64,000 nt of DNA from Tritrichomonas foetus (Eukaryota; Parabasalia; Tritrichomonadida; Tritrichomonadidae), in contig MLAK01000648.1 of the NCBI GenBank assembly GCA_001839685.1, positions 21,125 through 85,124 of the forward strand, given 5' to 3'. This document shows, in pieces, positions 30,902 to 41,300 of the stretch; the stretch's first letter is position 1, and the number at the start of each line of letters is the position of its first letter. Below the pieces are notes generated by a model that worked only from the letters and a program-made list of their open reading frames with translations, did no database searches and was not told where the DNA came from. The position numbers were made by a program, and so were the translations under genes.

Positions 30902-32278
30902 TCATGATAAGAAAAGAGCAATTGATAGTGCAAAACATCGCAGTGGAGATACAGCTTCTGTTGCTGTTATATTAATAAAGTTTTTGCTCACTTTCGTCGC
31001 CTTCATGGCAATTGAAAGGTCAAGTGAATCGATAAAGTTGATGTTGTTTACACTTCCATTTTCTGTTCTACCAAACATTCTTAAAGGTGCAAACATATTC
31101 ACTTTTGTATATAAATAAGTTGTATATTCATGTTTGGTCAAACTCTTCGCATTCTCGTGTGCAACTCGAACTGTCATAGATTCAAGCCCAGTGATTGATT
31201 CTTGTCTTAGGCTGAAATCACGACGACCGTTAGCTATAAGAATGACATATTCTGGAAGTGGTGATTGTGATTCACAATTATATATCATTACAGTGTCGTC
31301 AGAAGCAACATAAGATGCACGATAAATGTCCTTGTCTCCATTTTTGAAAGTAAACTCAAAAACTCTTCCTTTAAATGAGAGTTTTGTATTCATATATGAA
31401 TCAAAAGTATTGTAAACTGGCACACGTTTATCAATGTATCTTTGAAGCATTTTCATGTCAGAAATTTCTGGTCCTGGTTTGTTGTTTTCTTTTTCTTCAG
31501 CAGGAACAATAATTTCTGGTTCTTCCACTTCATCAACAACGTCGCTCTTTGTTTCTACATTAATATCTTTGAACTTAGTTTCTAAAATAGCATCAGAAGA
31601 ACTGTCATGTAGATTGTGATGATTTCCTAGATTTTCATTGATGTCTTCATCATCATCATCATCAATTTCTTTCAAATCTTCGAATTTTGCCTTCTTTTCA
31701 TCATCTTCAATTTTCTGAACTTTTCCTTTTTCAAGTGGTTCATCTTCATCAATCATTAAATCATAAGCTTTTTGTTTTTCAACAACTGTCGATGTCGAAT
31801 TCCCATCATTGCCGATCATTCTGACTGTTCGTCTTGTAAAAGGCGTTCTTTTGAATTTTGGACCAGCGTTTGGTGGAGTTGGGCGTTTTGGTTGAGAAAC
31901 TGGCTTCATTTTTGAATTCCAGTCGATTTCGTGATTTAAGATTTCATTTTCATCGATTAAATCATTTTTTTCGTTATTCTTTTCGCTTTTATCGATGTTT
32001 AAGCCGTAGTCATCAATTTTGTCATCAATCATCGGCGTATCAATTGGAGTGATTGCAAAATCCTTTTTATTGGTGTTAGTTTTATTTGGAAATGACTTCC
32101 TACGGAAATTGGGAGTCATTCTTTGGCCGGGTCTGTATTTTTGGTTAAATTGTGGATGGCGATTTGGTGAGGGGCTGGGATGGTTCACAACTTTGATTTT
32201 CGGCGAAACATATAACTCATCATCTGAAGAATAATCTGATGAGTATGATTCTGAATCAGAAAATTCGACTTTAAGCAT
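30902..32278 (-). CDS. Tubby-like C-terminal domain protein (copy 1)
   Basis: This 458-residue protein has an acidic Ser/Asp-rich start (SDSESYSSDYSSDDE) and a long disordered acidic middle. The C-terminal domain (about 285-458) resembles the tubby beta-barrel. The best match is the last strand and helix, VSKNFINITATE then PLRCFALSIALFL, equivalent to the tubby VKNFQI and AFAIALS elements. Tubby-like proteins bind phosphoinositides and deliver cargo to membranes or cilia, or act in transcription; which applies here is unknown. The domain is divergent and the phosphoinositide-binding Lys/Arg pair could not be placed. A second gene of the same plan lies at 61051-62562. Start is the first ATG of the frame. 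Confidence 0.6.
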   Translation of the reverse strand: MLKVEFSDSESYSSDYSSDDELYVSPKIKVVNHPSPSPNRHPQFNQKYRPGQRMTPNFRRKSFPNKTNTNKKDFAITPIDTPMIDDKIDDYGLNIDKSEKNNEKNDLIDENEILNHEIDWNSKMKPVSQPKRPTPPNAGPKFKRTPFTRRTVRMIGNDGNSTSTVVEKQKAYDLMIDEDEPLEKGKVQKIEDDEKKAKFEDLKEIDDDDDEDINENLGNHHNLHDSSSDAILETKFKDINVETKSDVVDEVEEPEIIVPAEEKENNKPGPEISDMKMLQRYIDKRVPVYNTFDSYMNTKLSFKGRVFEFTFKNGDKDIYRASYVASDDTVMIYNCESQSPLPEYVILIANGRRDFSLRQESITGLESMTVRVAHENAKSLTKHEYTTYLYTKVNMFAPLRMFGRTENGSVNNINFIDSLDLSIAMKATKVSKNFINITATEAVSPLRCFALSIALFLS

Positions 32279-33132
32279 GAATGGAAATCTCTCGATAAAA
32301 TTAGAAAATAAAAATGATATAAACGGACGTTTTATTGACCTTATTTTCGCCTTTCATAGATCCAAAAAAAATTGACTAACATTCAAAAGGCCGAAAAAAT
32401 TGATCGATTTGAATAAATATTTTCATAAGTTTACAAAAATGTATTAAACTTTTTTATACGAATATCGTCTGATTGATTCATCTCAAGGACATTATTATTG
32501 ATTGATAATTTATCAATCATGTTCTTATATAATTTTCTTCAGTTTTAACCAATAAAATAACTTATTCGTATTTTTTCCTGAACCAATTTTCAACTGGGCA
32601 TTAAAATTTGAAAGAAATACTTACGTTGATGATTCAAATTTTGAGTGCTATACGTTATTATTTTCAATCAATAATTTTTCAATCCAATTTACTGTTCTGG
32701 CGAAAACAAGTTCAACCAATTTATGATATATTGAAAAAGTTCAAAGATAAAATATCCATCTGCGAGATGAGGAATTCAACGTATTAATTATTTGCTAAAA
32801 AAAGCAAAAGAATCACGTTAATGTGAGATCCTTCTCATTCCCCAAAATCAAGGAAGATTTTTCATTTCATAAAATTCATATAATTGAAAAATAATATCCA
32901 CCTTCTGTATGTATTTAATATCTCTGCATTAAATAGATGCGAATTTTCTAATGAAGCATGTCATTTCCAAAAATTGTCAAAATTTTACTTTAATCATTCA
33001 ACAATTGATGAAAGGATGATGAAAACAAAAAATGTCAGAAAAAATAACATCAAAAATAAATTGAAATTCATTTATAAAGTCATTTATTATTGATATATTT
33101 TTGAGCCTGAAAATGTCAAAACGATCTTACAT
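32279..33132. other. Intergenic region
   Basis: AT-rich spacer between two minus-strand genes. A 69-residue open frame at 32884-33093 has no recognisable content. Nothing else seen. Confidence 0.5.
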
Positions 33133-34530
33133 TTATTCTTTAGATTCAGCTGGTTTTTCATCCTTATTTTCCGCTTCGGTTTCTGTCTTGTCTTCTTCTT
33201 TTCTTGCAAGTCCCTTTGGTTGAGAATAGACAGCGCCGTGTTCTGTGATGTACTCTTCGGTTTTCATATCGTTGATTCCGAGCGCCTCATTTTGCTCGAA
33301 TGTTCTTTCGGTATCAACGATTTGAATCTTATCGTTTTCACCGTATTCTTGAATGTAAGAGTTTGAGAGTGGGTCCTCAATGATGATTGTGAATGGTTTT
33401 TCATTCTTGCGATATTGCTCGAGTGAATTCAAGATTCCATCGAACTTGGACGAGTCATTCACAGCAGAGTCACCTTTCACGAATGGATTGTTATCTTTGA
33501 GATTCTTGTGGATATCTTTCAGGAGGCCCTCGATTGTTGTGAACTTTCCACCGAGTGTTCCTGGAATGAGTTCGAGCTCACAATCCGGAATTGCAATACT
33601 GGCGGTCTCCGACTTCAACACTTCACGGTTAAGATCATTCTGGCAATCACACGCTAGAGTGATCTTGCGCGCCTTTGGTGAAACAGCGCCGCCGACCATG
33701 ACTTCACCATTGTGGTAGCTGCACTGCTGGCAGTTGAAAGCCATGATGACAATCTCCTTGAAGTGCGGAATGACCAAAGTGCAGGATCTCATGGTGCCTT
33801 CGGTTGAGCAAACCGGGCATGTTGTGGGGAATGTCATAACTTGGTTATCCTGTGAGAAAACTGAATCGATGTGTTCAGATGAATCATCATCGACTTGGAA
33901 CTGGTCAGCCTGTGGTTTCGCCATGAGCCCGATGGATTCATTCTGCTCAGGAGTTCTGTTGTAGAATGAAACGTCAAGTGATGGATCTTTGGTGGGGGCA
34001 ACTGGATTCTCAATGAATGAATTTCCTGATGGATCGTCAATAATGAAATCGAACTGAACGAGTCCTTTTGCGCATTGCTGTAAGTTTTCCAAAAATTCAA
34101 CAAGCTGTGGAGTCTGCTCGGCTGTTTTGAGACCTTCGTAAGCTTGTTCCAAAACACCTTCGATTGTTGAGATGCTGTCGCCCTGTGTTGGTCCGGGAAT
34201 TTCAAGTTCGATTGCTGGAACTTTGATGACGCAGTGGCAGCTCTTAACTATACGGCGGTTTAAGTCTTCTGGAGATTTGACATGCAATTCGAAATGAACT
34301 CCTTTAGCTGGGTATTCACCGGCAAATTGGATGGAGTTGTTGTTAAGGCCACAGTGTGGGCACTCAAAGCGAGAGATCATAACTTCTCTGAAGAATGGAA
34401 TTCTTGTGAGGAGGATTGTTGTGTTACCGTTTTTCATGCAGTTCATGCAAAGGGATTCCATTTCAATTGGCTTGGCATCTGGGCTGATATCAAGGAAGAT
34501 TGGTGGTGGGTTCTTGTCTTCTGATGTCAT
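33133..34530 (-). CDS. ZPR1: Zinc-finger protein ZPR1
   Basis: This 465-residue protein shows the duplicated ZPR1 module. Each half has a four-Cys zinc finger followed by a beta-rich domain. The first finger uses CMNC at about 28-31 and CPHC at about 56-59; the second uses CPVC and CQQC at about 240-275. Both halves keep the family signature after the finger (DLNRRIVKS and DLNREVLKS), and both keep the ELEIPGP/ELELIPGTLGG and TTIEGLL motifs. ZPR1 is an essential chaperone that helps fold translation factor eEF1A. The tail is Glu/Lys-rich. Length is normal for the family (about 440-490). Start is the first ATG. Confidence 0.94.
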   Translation of the reverse strand: MTSEDKNPPPIFLDISPDAKPIEMESLCMNCMKNGNTTILLTRIPFFREVMISRFECPHCGLNNNSIQFAGEYPAKGVHFELHVKSPEDLNRRIVKSCHCVIKVPAIELEIPGPTQGDSISTIEGVLEQAYEGLKTAEQTPQLVEFLENLQQCAKGLVQFDFIIDDPSGNSFIENPVAPTKDPSLDVSFYNRTPEQNESIGLMAKPQADQFQVDDDSSEHIDSVFSQDNQVMTFPTTCPVCSTEGTMRSCTLVIPHFKEIVIMAFNCQQCSYHNGEVMVGGAVSPKARKITLACDCQNDLNREVLKSETASIAIPDCELELIPGTLGGKFTTIEGLLKDIHKNLKDNNPFVKGDSAVNDSSKFDGILNSLEQYRKNEKPFTIIIEDPLSNSYIQEYGENDKIQIVDTERTFEQNEALGINDMKTEEYITEHGAVYSQPKGLARKEEDKTETEAENKDEKPAESKE

Positions 34531-35339
34531 TTTATAAAGTAAAACTCAAAATCTGGTCGACCATGATGGATTTATCGTACTTCACAATTTTCAAAGCCAT
34601 GTCAATAATTCTATTTAATTCTTAATAAATTTTATTTCAATTTTTTCAATATGAGCATTTCAAAGATCATTTCACATGGAACGTTTATTCCCACAAAAAT
34701 AAACTTTGCTAACTTTTGAATGTAAATGAAATTCAAACATCATTTTTCATATTGAAATTTTAAGGTCTTTTAAAATCTTTCTTCGAATTTTTCAAAAATC
34801 ATTATGATCATTTTTGAGTGGAAAAGTAAATAGTTGGCCATTTTATCTCTGAATTGAAGATCTTCAACCATCCAAAGTTAATTTCCTCTCATTCCTGATT
34901 ATCGATCTATTACCATGAGTTCGTGATTAATTTTATAATTAGTGTTGGATTATAGTTTTAAAAGGTCATAATCTCAGTGAATTTCTTACTTTCACAACAA
35001 ACATCAGATATTTTTTAAGTATGCCGACATGTTTGTGAATGAATGCCAGTCATTAAATCTCGAAATTGAATACTTATTGTCTTAATGATTTCTAATGTTT
35101 GGTCAGAATTATCCTCACAAATAAAATGTTTTGAAATTGATCTAACATCAAAATTTGATCACATGTCTAAAGAAATAATATTTGATCACATGTCTAAAGA
35201 AATAACATTTTATAGATTTTCTCAAAAGTATACTAATAATAATTTAAAATAAAATAAAAAAAGAATTTTCTGAAATAGAAATATTTATAAAAATAAATGA
35301 TTAATATATATAATGTAAACAAAAAATAACAATAATATT
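34531..35339. other. Intergenic region with short tandem duplication
   Basis: AT-rich spacer between ZPR1 and the HECT gene, both on the minus strand. It holds the 27-bp tandem duplication at 35153-35206. No gene seen. Confidence 0.5.
35153..35206. repeat. 27-bp tandem duplication
   Basis: Two adjacent 27-bp copies beginning ATTTGATCACATGTC; they differ only at the last base. A recent local duplication about 150 bp beyond the end of the HECT gene. Confidence 0.95.
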
Positions 35340-38300
35340 CTATTGGTTTTCCATTGTCTGGCAAAACTGAATAGCATATAAGATTTTTTGGTATGCAATA
35401 TCGTCATCAGAGTACGTTGGCAAATGGAGCCTGTTGAAGCAAGTTGAAGCAGATGGTAAAGCTTGATCGGGAACTTTTGTTACCATTTTATCAATTTGAA
35501 GCTTGAATGATGGATTAATTACTGGATTAGGAAGTCTTGTTAATGTTGTAATAAATCTTAACAAGAGTTTCTTTTGTTCATCGTTCAATCTGTCAACAGC
35601 ACGCCAATATCTTTCAACATAAGGGTTCTTTGATCCGCCAGGCAATTCAACCGAATAAACAGTAATTGACTTAAGGTGCTCAGTTGAAATAACTGAACTT
35701 CCTTGAGCCATTCTTGATAAAAGTGTACCTGTGAGCATTTTATGTTTCTTGAAAGCAACATTAGTTTGAAATGCTCGTCTCATTTCCTTTAGTGGTGACA
35801 TAATTGATCGAATTCTAAATTGAATAGCTTCGGTTATATATTGTTCAACTTGATTACTTTTAACAATAGAGCCATCGGTGTGTCCAGGAAGTGTTATTGG
35901 TGTTCCATCCCATTGTTCAATGGCCCAAGTAAACATATAGTGAGTTTCAAAGTTTTCCTGAGTTGCTGCTTCTCTCATTCGTGTAATATGCTCACCAAAT
36001 TGTGAATCAATAGCAGAGATATCACTAAGTACAATTCGCTCTTTTGCCATAAATTTCCAAACAAGTGGGGCAAATGGAAGATCTTGTGAAAATCCTGTAC
36101 GTAAAATCATTCCAATAAATGTACCAATTGTTTGATAATCATCATATCTTCTTCCTGTTTTATCAAATGGTATATAAGTAAGTTGGTTTGGACCTTCACC
36201 ACGACGGCCATTTGGTGTAATGACTGTAAGTTGGGTTGTTGGTTCAAATATTGAAGCAGCTGCTTCAGTCATCAGTTCACGTGTTGGACCACCAGCATCA
36301 ATTGCTTGTTCACCGGTGAATCTAATCTTCCAAGGCCTAACACGGCACTGGAGTTTAGATTTTCCACATTTCTTGAATTGTCTAGTGAGTTGCGAAATAA
36401 TAGATCGAGATGGACTTCCTTTTCCATCAACAATTAAACGATGTGCTGATCGTCTATCGATTTGGAATGTTGGGAAGTTATCATCTTTTCCGCATTTAAT
36501 GGATTCAGTGATGGCATCGGCTGCATCTTCAATTGATACAAATGAAGATAATGAATCCCAAAGGTGTTTTGGTACATACTTGAATTTCTTATATCGAATG
36601 TAGTTAAAATGATGAATTAAAGCAGCACGTAGTAAAACTACATTTTGTGAATACTTCAAGCATAATGATGAACCTTTAGCGATTGACAAGACACTTGCAA
36701 ACTTAGGTTCACGAAGAGCATATCTAGGAAGAAGCACAACAAGCTTTTCTGTGTCTTGTGGAGACCATTTGACTGCGAATTCTTCCATTTCTTCAATAAA
36801 TTGAGCATGGAATGCGCGTGGATCAATGATTTTTGGCATTCCTTCATTTGTGTTAGTTTCTTTCTTTTGTCTTTTAACTTTCACTTTAAGTGTGAGTGAT
36901 TTCCATAAATCTTTAACATCGATTGGTGAAAGATATGTATCTTTAGCTGTGGTGTAAATTGGATGTGATATATTTTTACTATTGACAAATGTAGCATTTG
37001 TAAATTCAGAGCTATCAGAATACATAACCATTGCACGAGGTGTAAGCATGATTTTTGGTGTAATTGTAATTTCAATTTTAACTTGTGATGGATTAATTAC
37101 ATGCATAACTTCAGGTGAGATTTCTTCAACTGTTGGATCAATTTTATCAACTTCATCATTCCATGCGCCAGAAATACGAAGCCAAAGTGGTAAAATATCC
37201 CAAAATGGAAATCCAACAAGTGTTTTATACCTAATTGAATACATTCTAAGCATTCTGATGTAACCGGCATAGTCTTCTTTAATAGCTGCTGGATCAAGGT
37301 TCATTTTTGGTATTTTTACAGTTTGTGAAATGGGCTTGTAGACTGGAACTGGGAAGAATTCAGGGAAGAAGTTGGCTATTTCAGTTGCATATCGTGAAGT
37401 GATAACTGTTTGTTCTTGGGAATAAAAAGCAAGCATTCGTTCTTTATCTCGACCGTTGTAAGTCTTTAGGAAAGCGCCAAGTAGTTGAAGATGTTGAATG
37501 AATGTTGTGCTTTTATCAAAAGGTGTTGGTGGCATATGGAGTTGGAAGAATTCAAGAATTTGCGGTAAATAATGGAGCACAAATGGTGATTGACACACAA
37601 AACAATCAATTAAACAGCTTTTAATAGCTGTTCGGAATTTAGGATCAGGTGTGAAGAAGATAAAACTTTTCATCAACAAAAGAAGTTCAAATGCAGACTC
37701 ATAGATCCAACTGTTATTATTTGGATTGATTGATAAAATGGATAATGATCTATCAAGAACAGATAATTGAACCATTGGATCACCACCATGCTTAATGAAA
37801 GGTAGATCATATTTGGTCTTCTCATGTTCAATACCATCTTTAACAATAGGATGGAAACTGTTCATTGTAATAATGGCATTAGGTGAATTTACACGAAGTG
37901 TAGCTGGATATGAGCCTGGTGGATAATAAGTGTGAAAGTGGTGTGGGAATGCAAGCATGTGTAAAAGCTGTTTCTGTGTCATTGATTGAACATCACTGCA
38001 AAGGCGGGCTTCAAATCCTGGTTTGGTAACAATGCAACGCAATGTCTCTTTTGCTTCTTTTTCAAGTCCCATGAATAGAACATTAGTTTGTGCAGATTCA
38101 TACCAGGCAGGTTCACTGAAATCAAATGGGAATTCAAGTTCATTAAATAAAGAAAGTGCAAAGTTTTCAAGTGGAACTAATAAAAGTGTAAACAATTTTG
38201 TTAGAGTGTCAAGATTGTTAACTTTGTCTGGAAAGATTTGAAGAACACGCATTAATGAGACAGATGCCCATCCATCCACAAGACATCGATTATATCCTCT

Positions 38301-41300
38301 GTAAAGTGCTTCGATGATATCATATGAGCATTCGGTAGCAAAGCCTGCATGAATTGAAATATAATCTGGCGGATTAATAAAGTTCTCCATAACTTTTAAT
38401 CCAACATTCATTGCAGAAACAATATCTGGGATTTCTTCATATTTGTTAATATCGGCCCAAACTGTTTTTTCAAGTGAATTTATGCTTTCAGGTAATGTAT
38501 AAAGGGAGCTCTTGTTATTTCCAAATAAGTTTCCATGATGTTGTATTGACGGTGGAGCATTCAAATCAAAGACAGAGAAATCTGTTTCAACATCAAATTC
38601 TGAATCATTAGGAACTGCAATTAATACACGGAAACGTGAACCGATTGGGAAAATCATTTTTTGATCACCAACAAAGAATTTATGATTTCCACGATCAACT
38701 GTGAATGTGATTTCTTTAGCATCTTCTGGGAATGAAAGGACTGGTGTGTTAAATGGATACCATCTTCCTGATGGAAACTGCACCAAAGAATATCTTGTAT
38801 AGAATCTATCTTGGTTATCGGTAATTATCCCAAAATATCCAGTGAAATCAGAAACTTTGAATTTCACTGTAAAAACTTCTTTCTTTTTAATTTGAGGTGA
38901 AAGATAAGTTGTATATTTATTATCTTTAAAGTGAAGTACACCAAAACCACACTTTGATGGAATAACAGTTTTCTTGGTAAGTGCATGTTTGGATCGAATT
39001 GTACCATTAATGTCATTAAATGGAACTAAATAACGAGAAATTCGTTGAATGTGTTTATCAGTAAGCAATTTACCAAATTCAGGGAATCTTAAGAAACTAC
39101 TGAACGATTTAACATATAATGATGCGAAAACAGATGTTGTATCTGCAAAGCAATGATCGAAATATCTTAAAATGAAATCAAAATTATTAAATGAATTAGT
39201 GGAGATAGTTTCAAGATCAATTGCATAAATTTCATCTTGTGGTGAAAATTGCATTCTTAAGACTTTGTTTTTCAGTGAAAATGGTAAAGGATAACAAATC
39301 CATGAATCCTTTTCTGTATCATATGCAGCAATGCACTCCATAGTGGATGTTCGATTAAAGTGGATTCGAACACTACAAAATGGGCGTAAAATTTCAATGT
39401 ATCCATTAAGGACAGCAAAAATACCGCATATTCGAGCATCACTATGTTTTTCTTTTTCAATTAATGAGTAAATAATTTTCGCGGGTCTTCCACCATTCAC
39501 AAGCATCTTCTTAACGAGCCATACCATTTCAGAAGCACCAACTAAATCATTGTATTTAATTAACTGTTCGCCGATATAATCAATAACTTTTGTAATGAAT
39601 GATCGAACTCGTCTCTTTTTAAGTAATTTGGAATAGGAAGCAAAATATAAAACTCGGCACATTGGTCGAACGTGATTAGATGGTGTTGTCCAAAAGAATT
39701 CTTCTGCTTTATCATAAAAATCAACTGTACAATCATTCCCTTTTAAGCCTTCAGCAAGCAAAACTAATTTTCCTGGTCTTTCCAATGATAAATTCATCAG
39801 TGTTTCAGGAATGAATTTAGTTTTTTGCATAAGTGATATTGCTAAAGCAAATGCTGGAATTCTTTCAGGTGATTTATCAATAATCTTTAAAATTCCAACT
39901 AAAAAAGTAGCTTCAATTTCTGGGAATTTATTGCAATCCCTGAATATTCTAAAGGCAACAAGCATTAATTTAGGATATGGATTTTTAACAACAATTTGAA
40001 GAACTCTATCAAAAAAGTGAACAATTTTTTCATTTTGTTGTTGTGTTGGTGTAAAAATTGATAAAATTGCATTCAATCCTTCGAAATCATGAATTTGTGC
40101 AAGATTATGTGCAAATAATCTCGTAAAAATATCTAAATTGTCAATATCTAAAATTCTTGCAGCCAAGTCAAAGCCTAATAAGGTTAAATCATTTCTTAAA
40201 TGCTTTTGTTTAATGACATAAATAATCATCTCAGGTGATTGTTTGGTTAAAATAAAATTAGCAACTTCTTGTGGTGTTGGTGTAGCCTCAATTCTTTCAA
40301 AACGTAAAAGCATTAAACATTTAATGATAATATCATCAGTTGGTTGATTATGCTGCTTCATACTGCGAATTTGAGATCGAATTCTCATCATCCAATCCAA
40401 AGCTGCACGAAAATTCTCGCTAAATCTTTTAGATTCATTATATTCCATTAATTCTTGTGTTGATCCGGTCCATTTACAAATTGAACTAAGAACAAGTCGA
40501 TCTTCTTGTTGAATAGCTTTCGACAGTTTCTTATTCATCATTGGTTTATACTTTTTATAAATATATGTCATAATTTCTGTTTTACCTTTAATGAAATTGT
40601 CAAGCTCTTGATCTTCAAAATCTTCAATTTCTTTAGATGTATAAATTTCGATCTTTTTCGCTTCTTCAACCGATTTAACAACATCTTTAAATAGCCAAAT
40701 GTACTGTTTTTCAAAATCAGATAAATCACTACCTTGAAGCAGAGTAGCAATCAATTTCGAATAAAGTACAATAAAACCTAAAATCATATGCGACAGATCC
40801 GATTCATCATTAATATCAATTCCTTTTAATTCAATATATTCAACAATTCTAGAAACAAGTGGAGCGAAAACAGGTGTTAAAACTTCGGCAATTACACGAT
40901 ATTCAGTTAAAGATGATAACACCATAACGAAATTTGTTAAAAGCATTAAAATAAAACTTTCTTCAAGTTCTATGAAAGAAGAGCATTGTTCCATAATATT
41001 TTCAAAGTTTGTGGTAATAATGATTGAATATTCATATAAGAAATTCAAAATATTTTTGGCTTTGAGTTTTTGTTGATTTGGATCAAATTGTTGTTCGCAT
41101 TTATCAGTTGTTTCAAGAAAAGATAATGCGGCTAAAATCATAATTCGCTGATGTAAGAGAAGCAGTGTTTGCGGAGTGCTACCTGCTTCACTTTTAGATT
41201 GAGGTGTTGTTGGCATAAGTTGAGATAATGCATTTGTTATATTAAATGGAATGAAAGCCATTGCAAAAGTATCAGGAATATGACTAATCGCATAACAACG

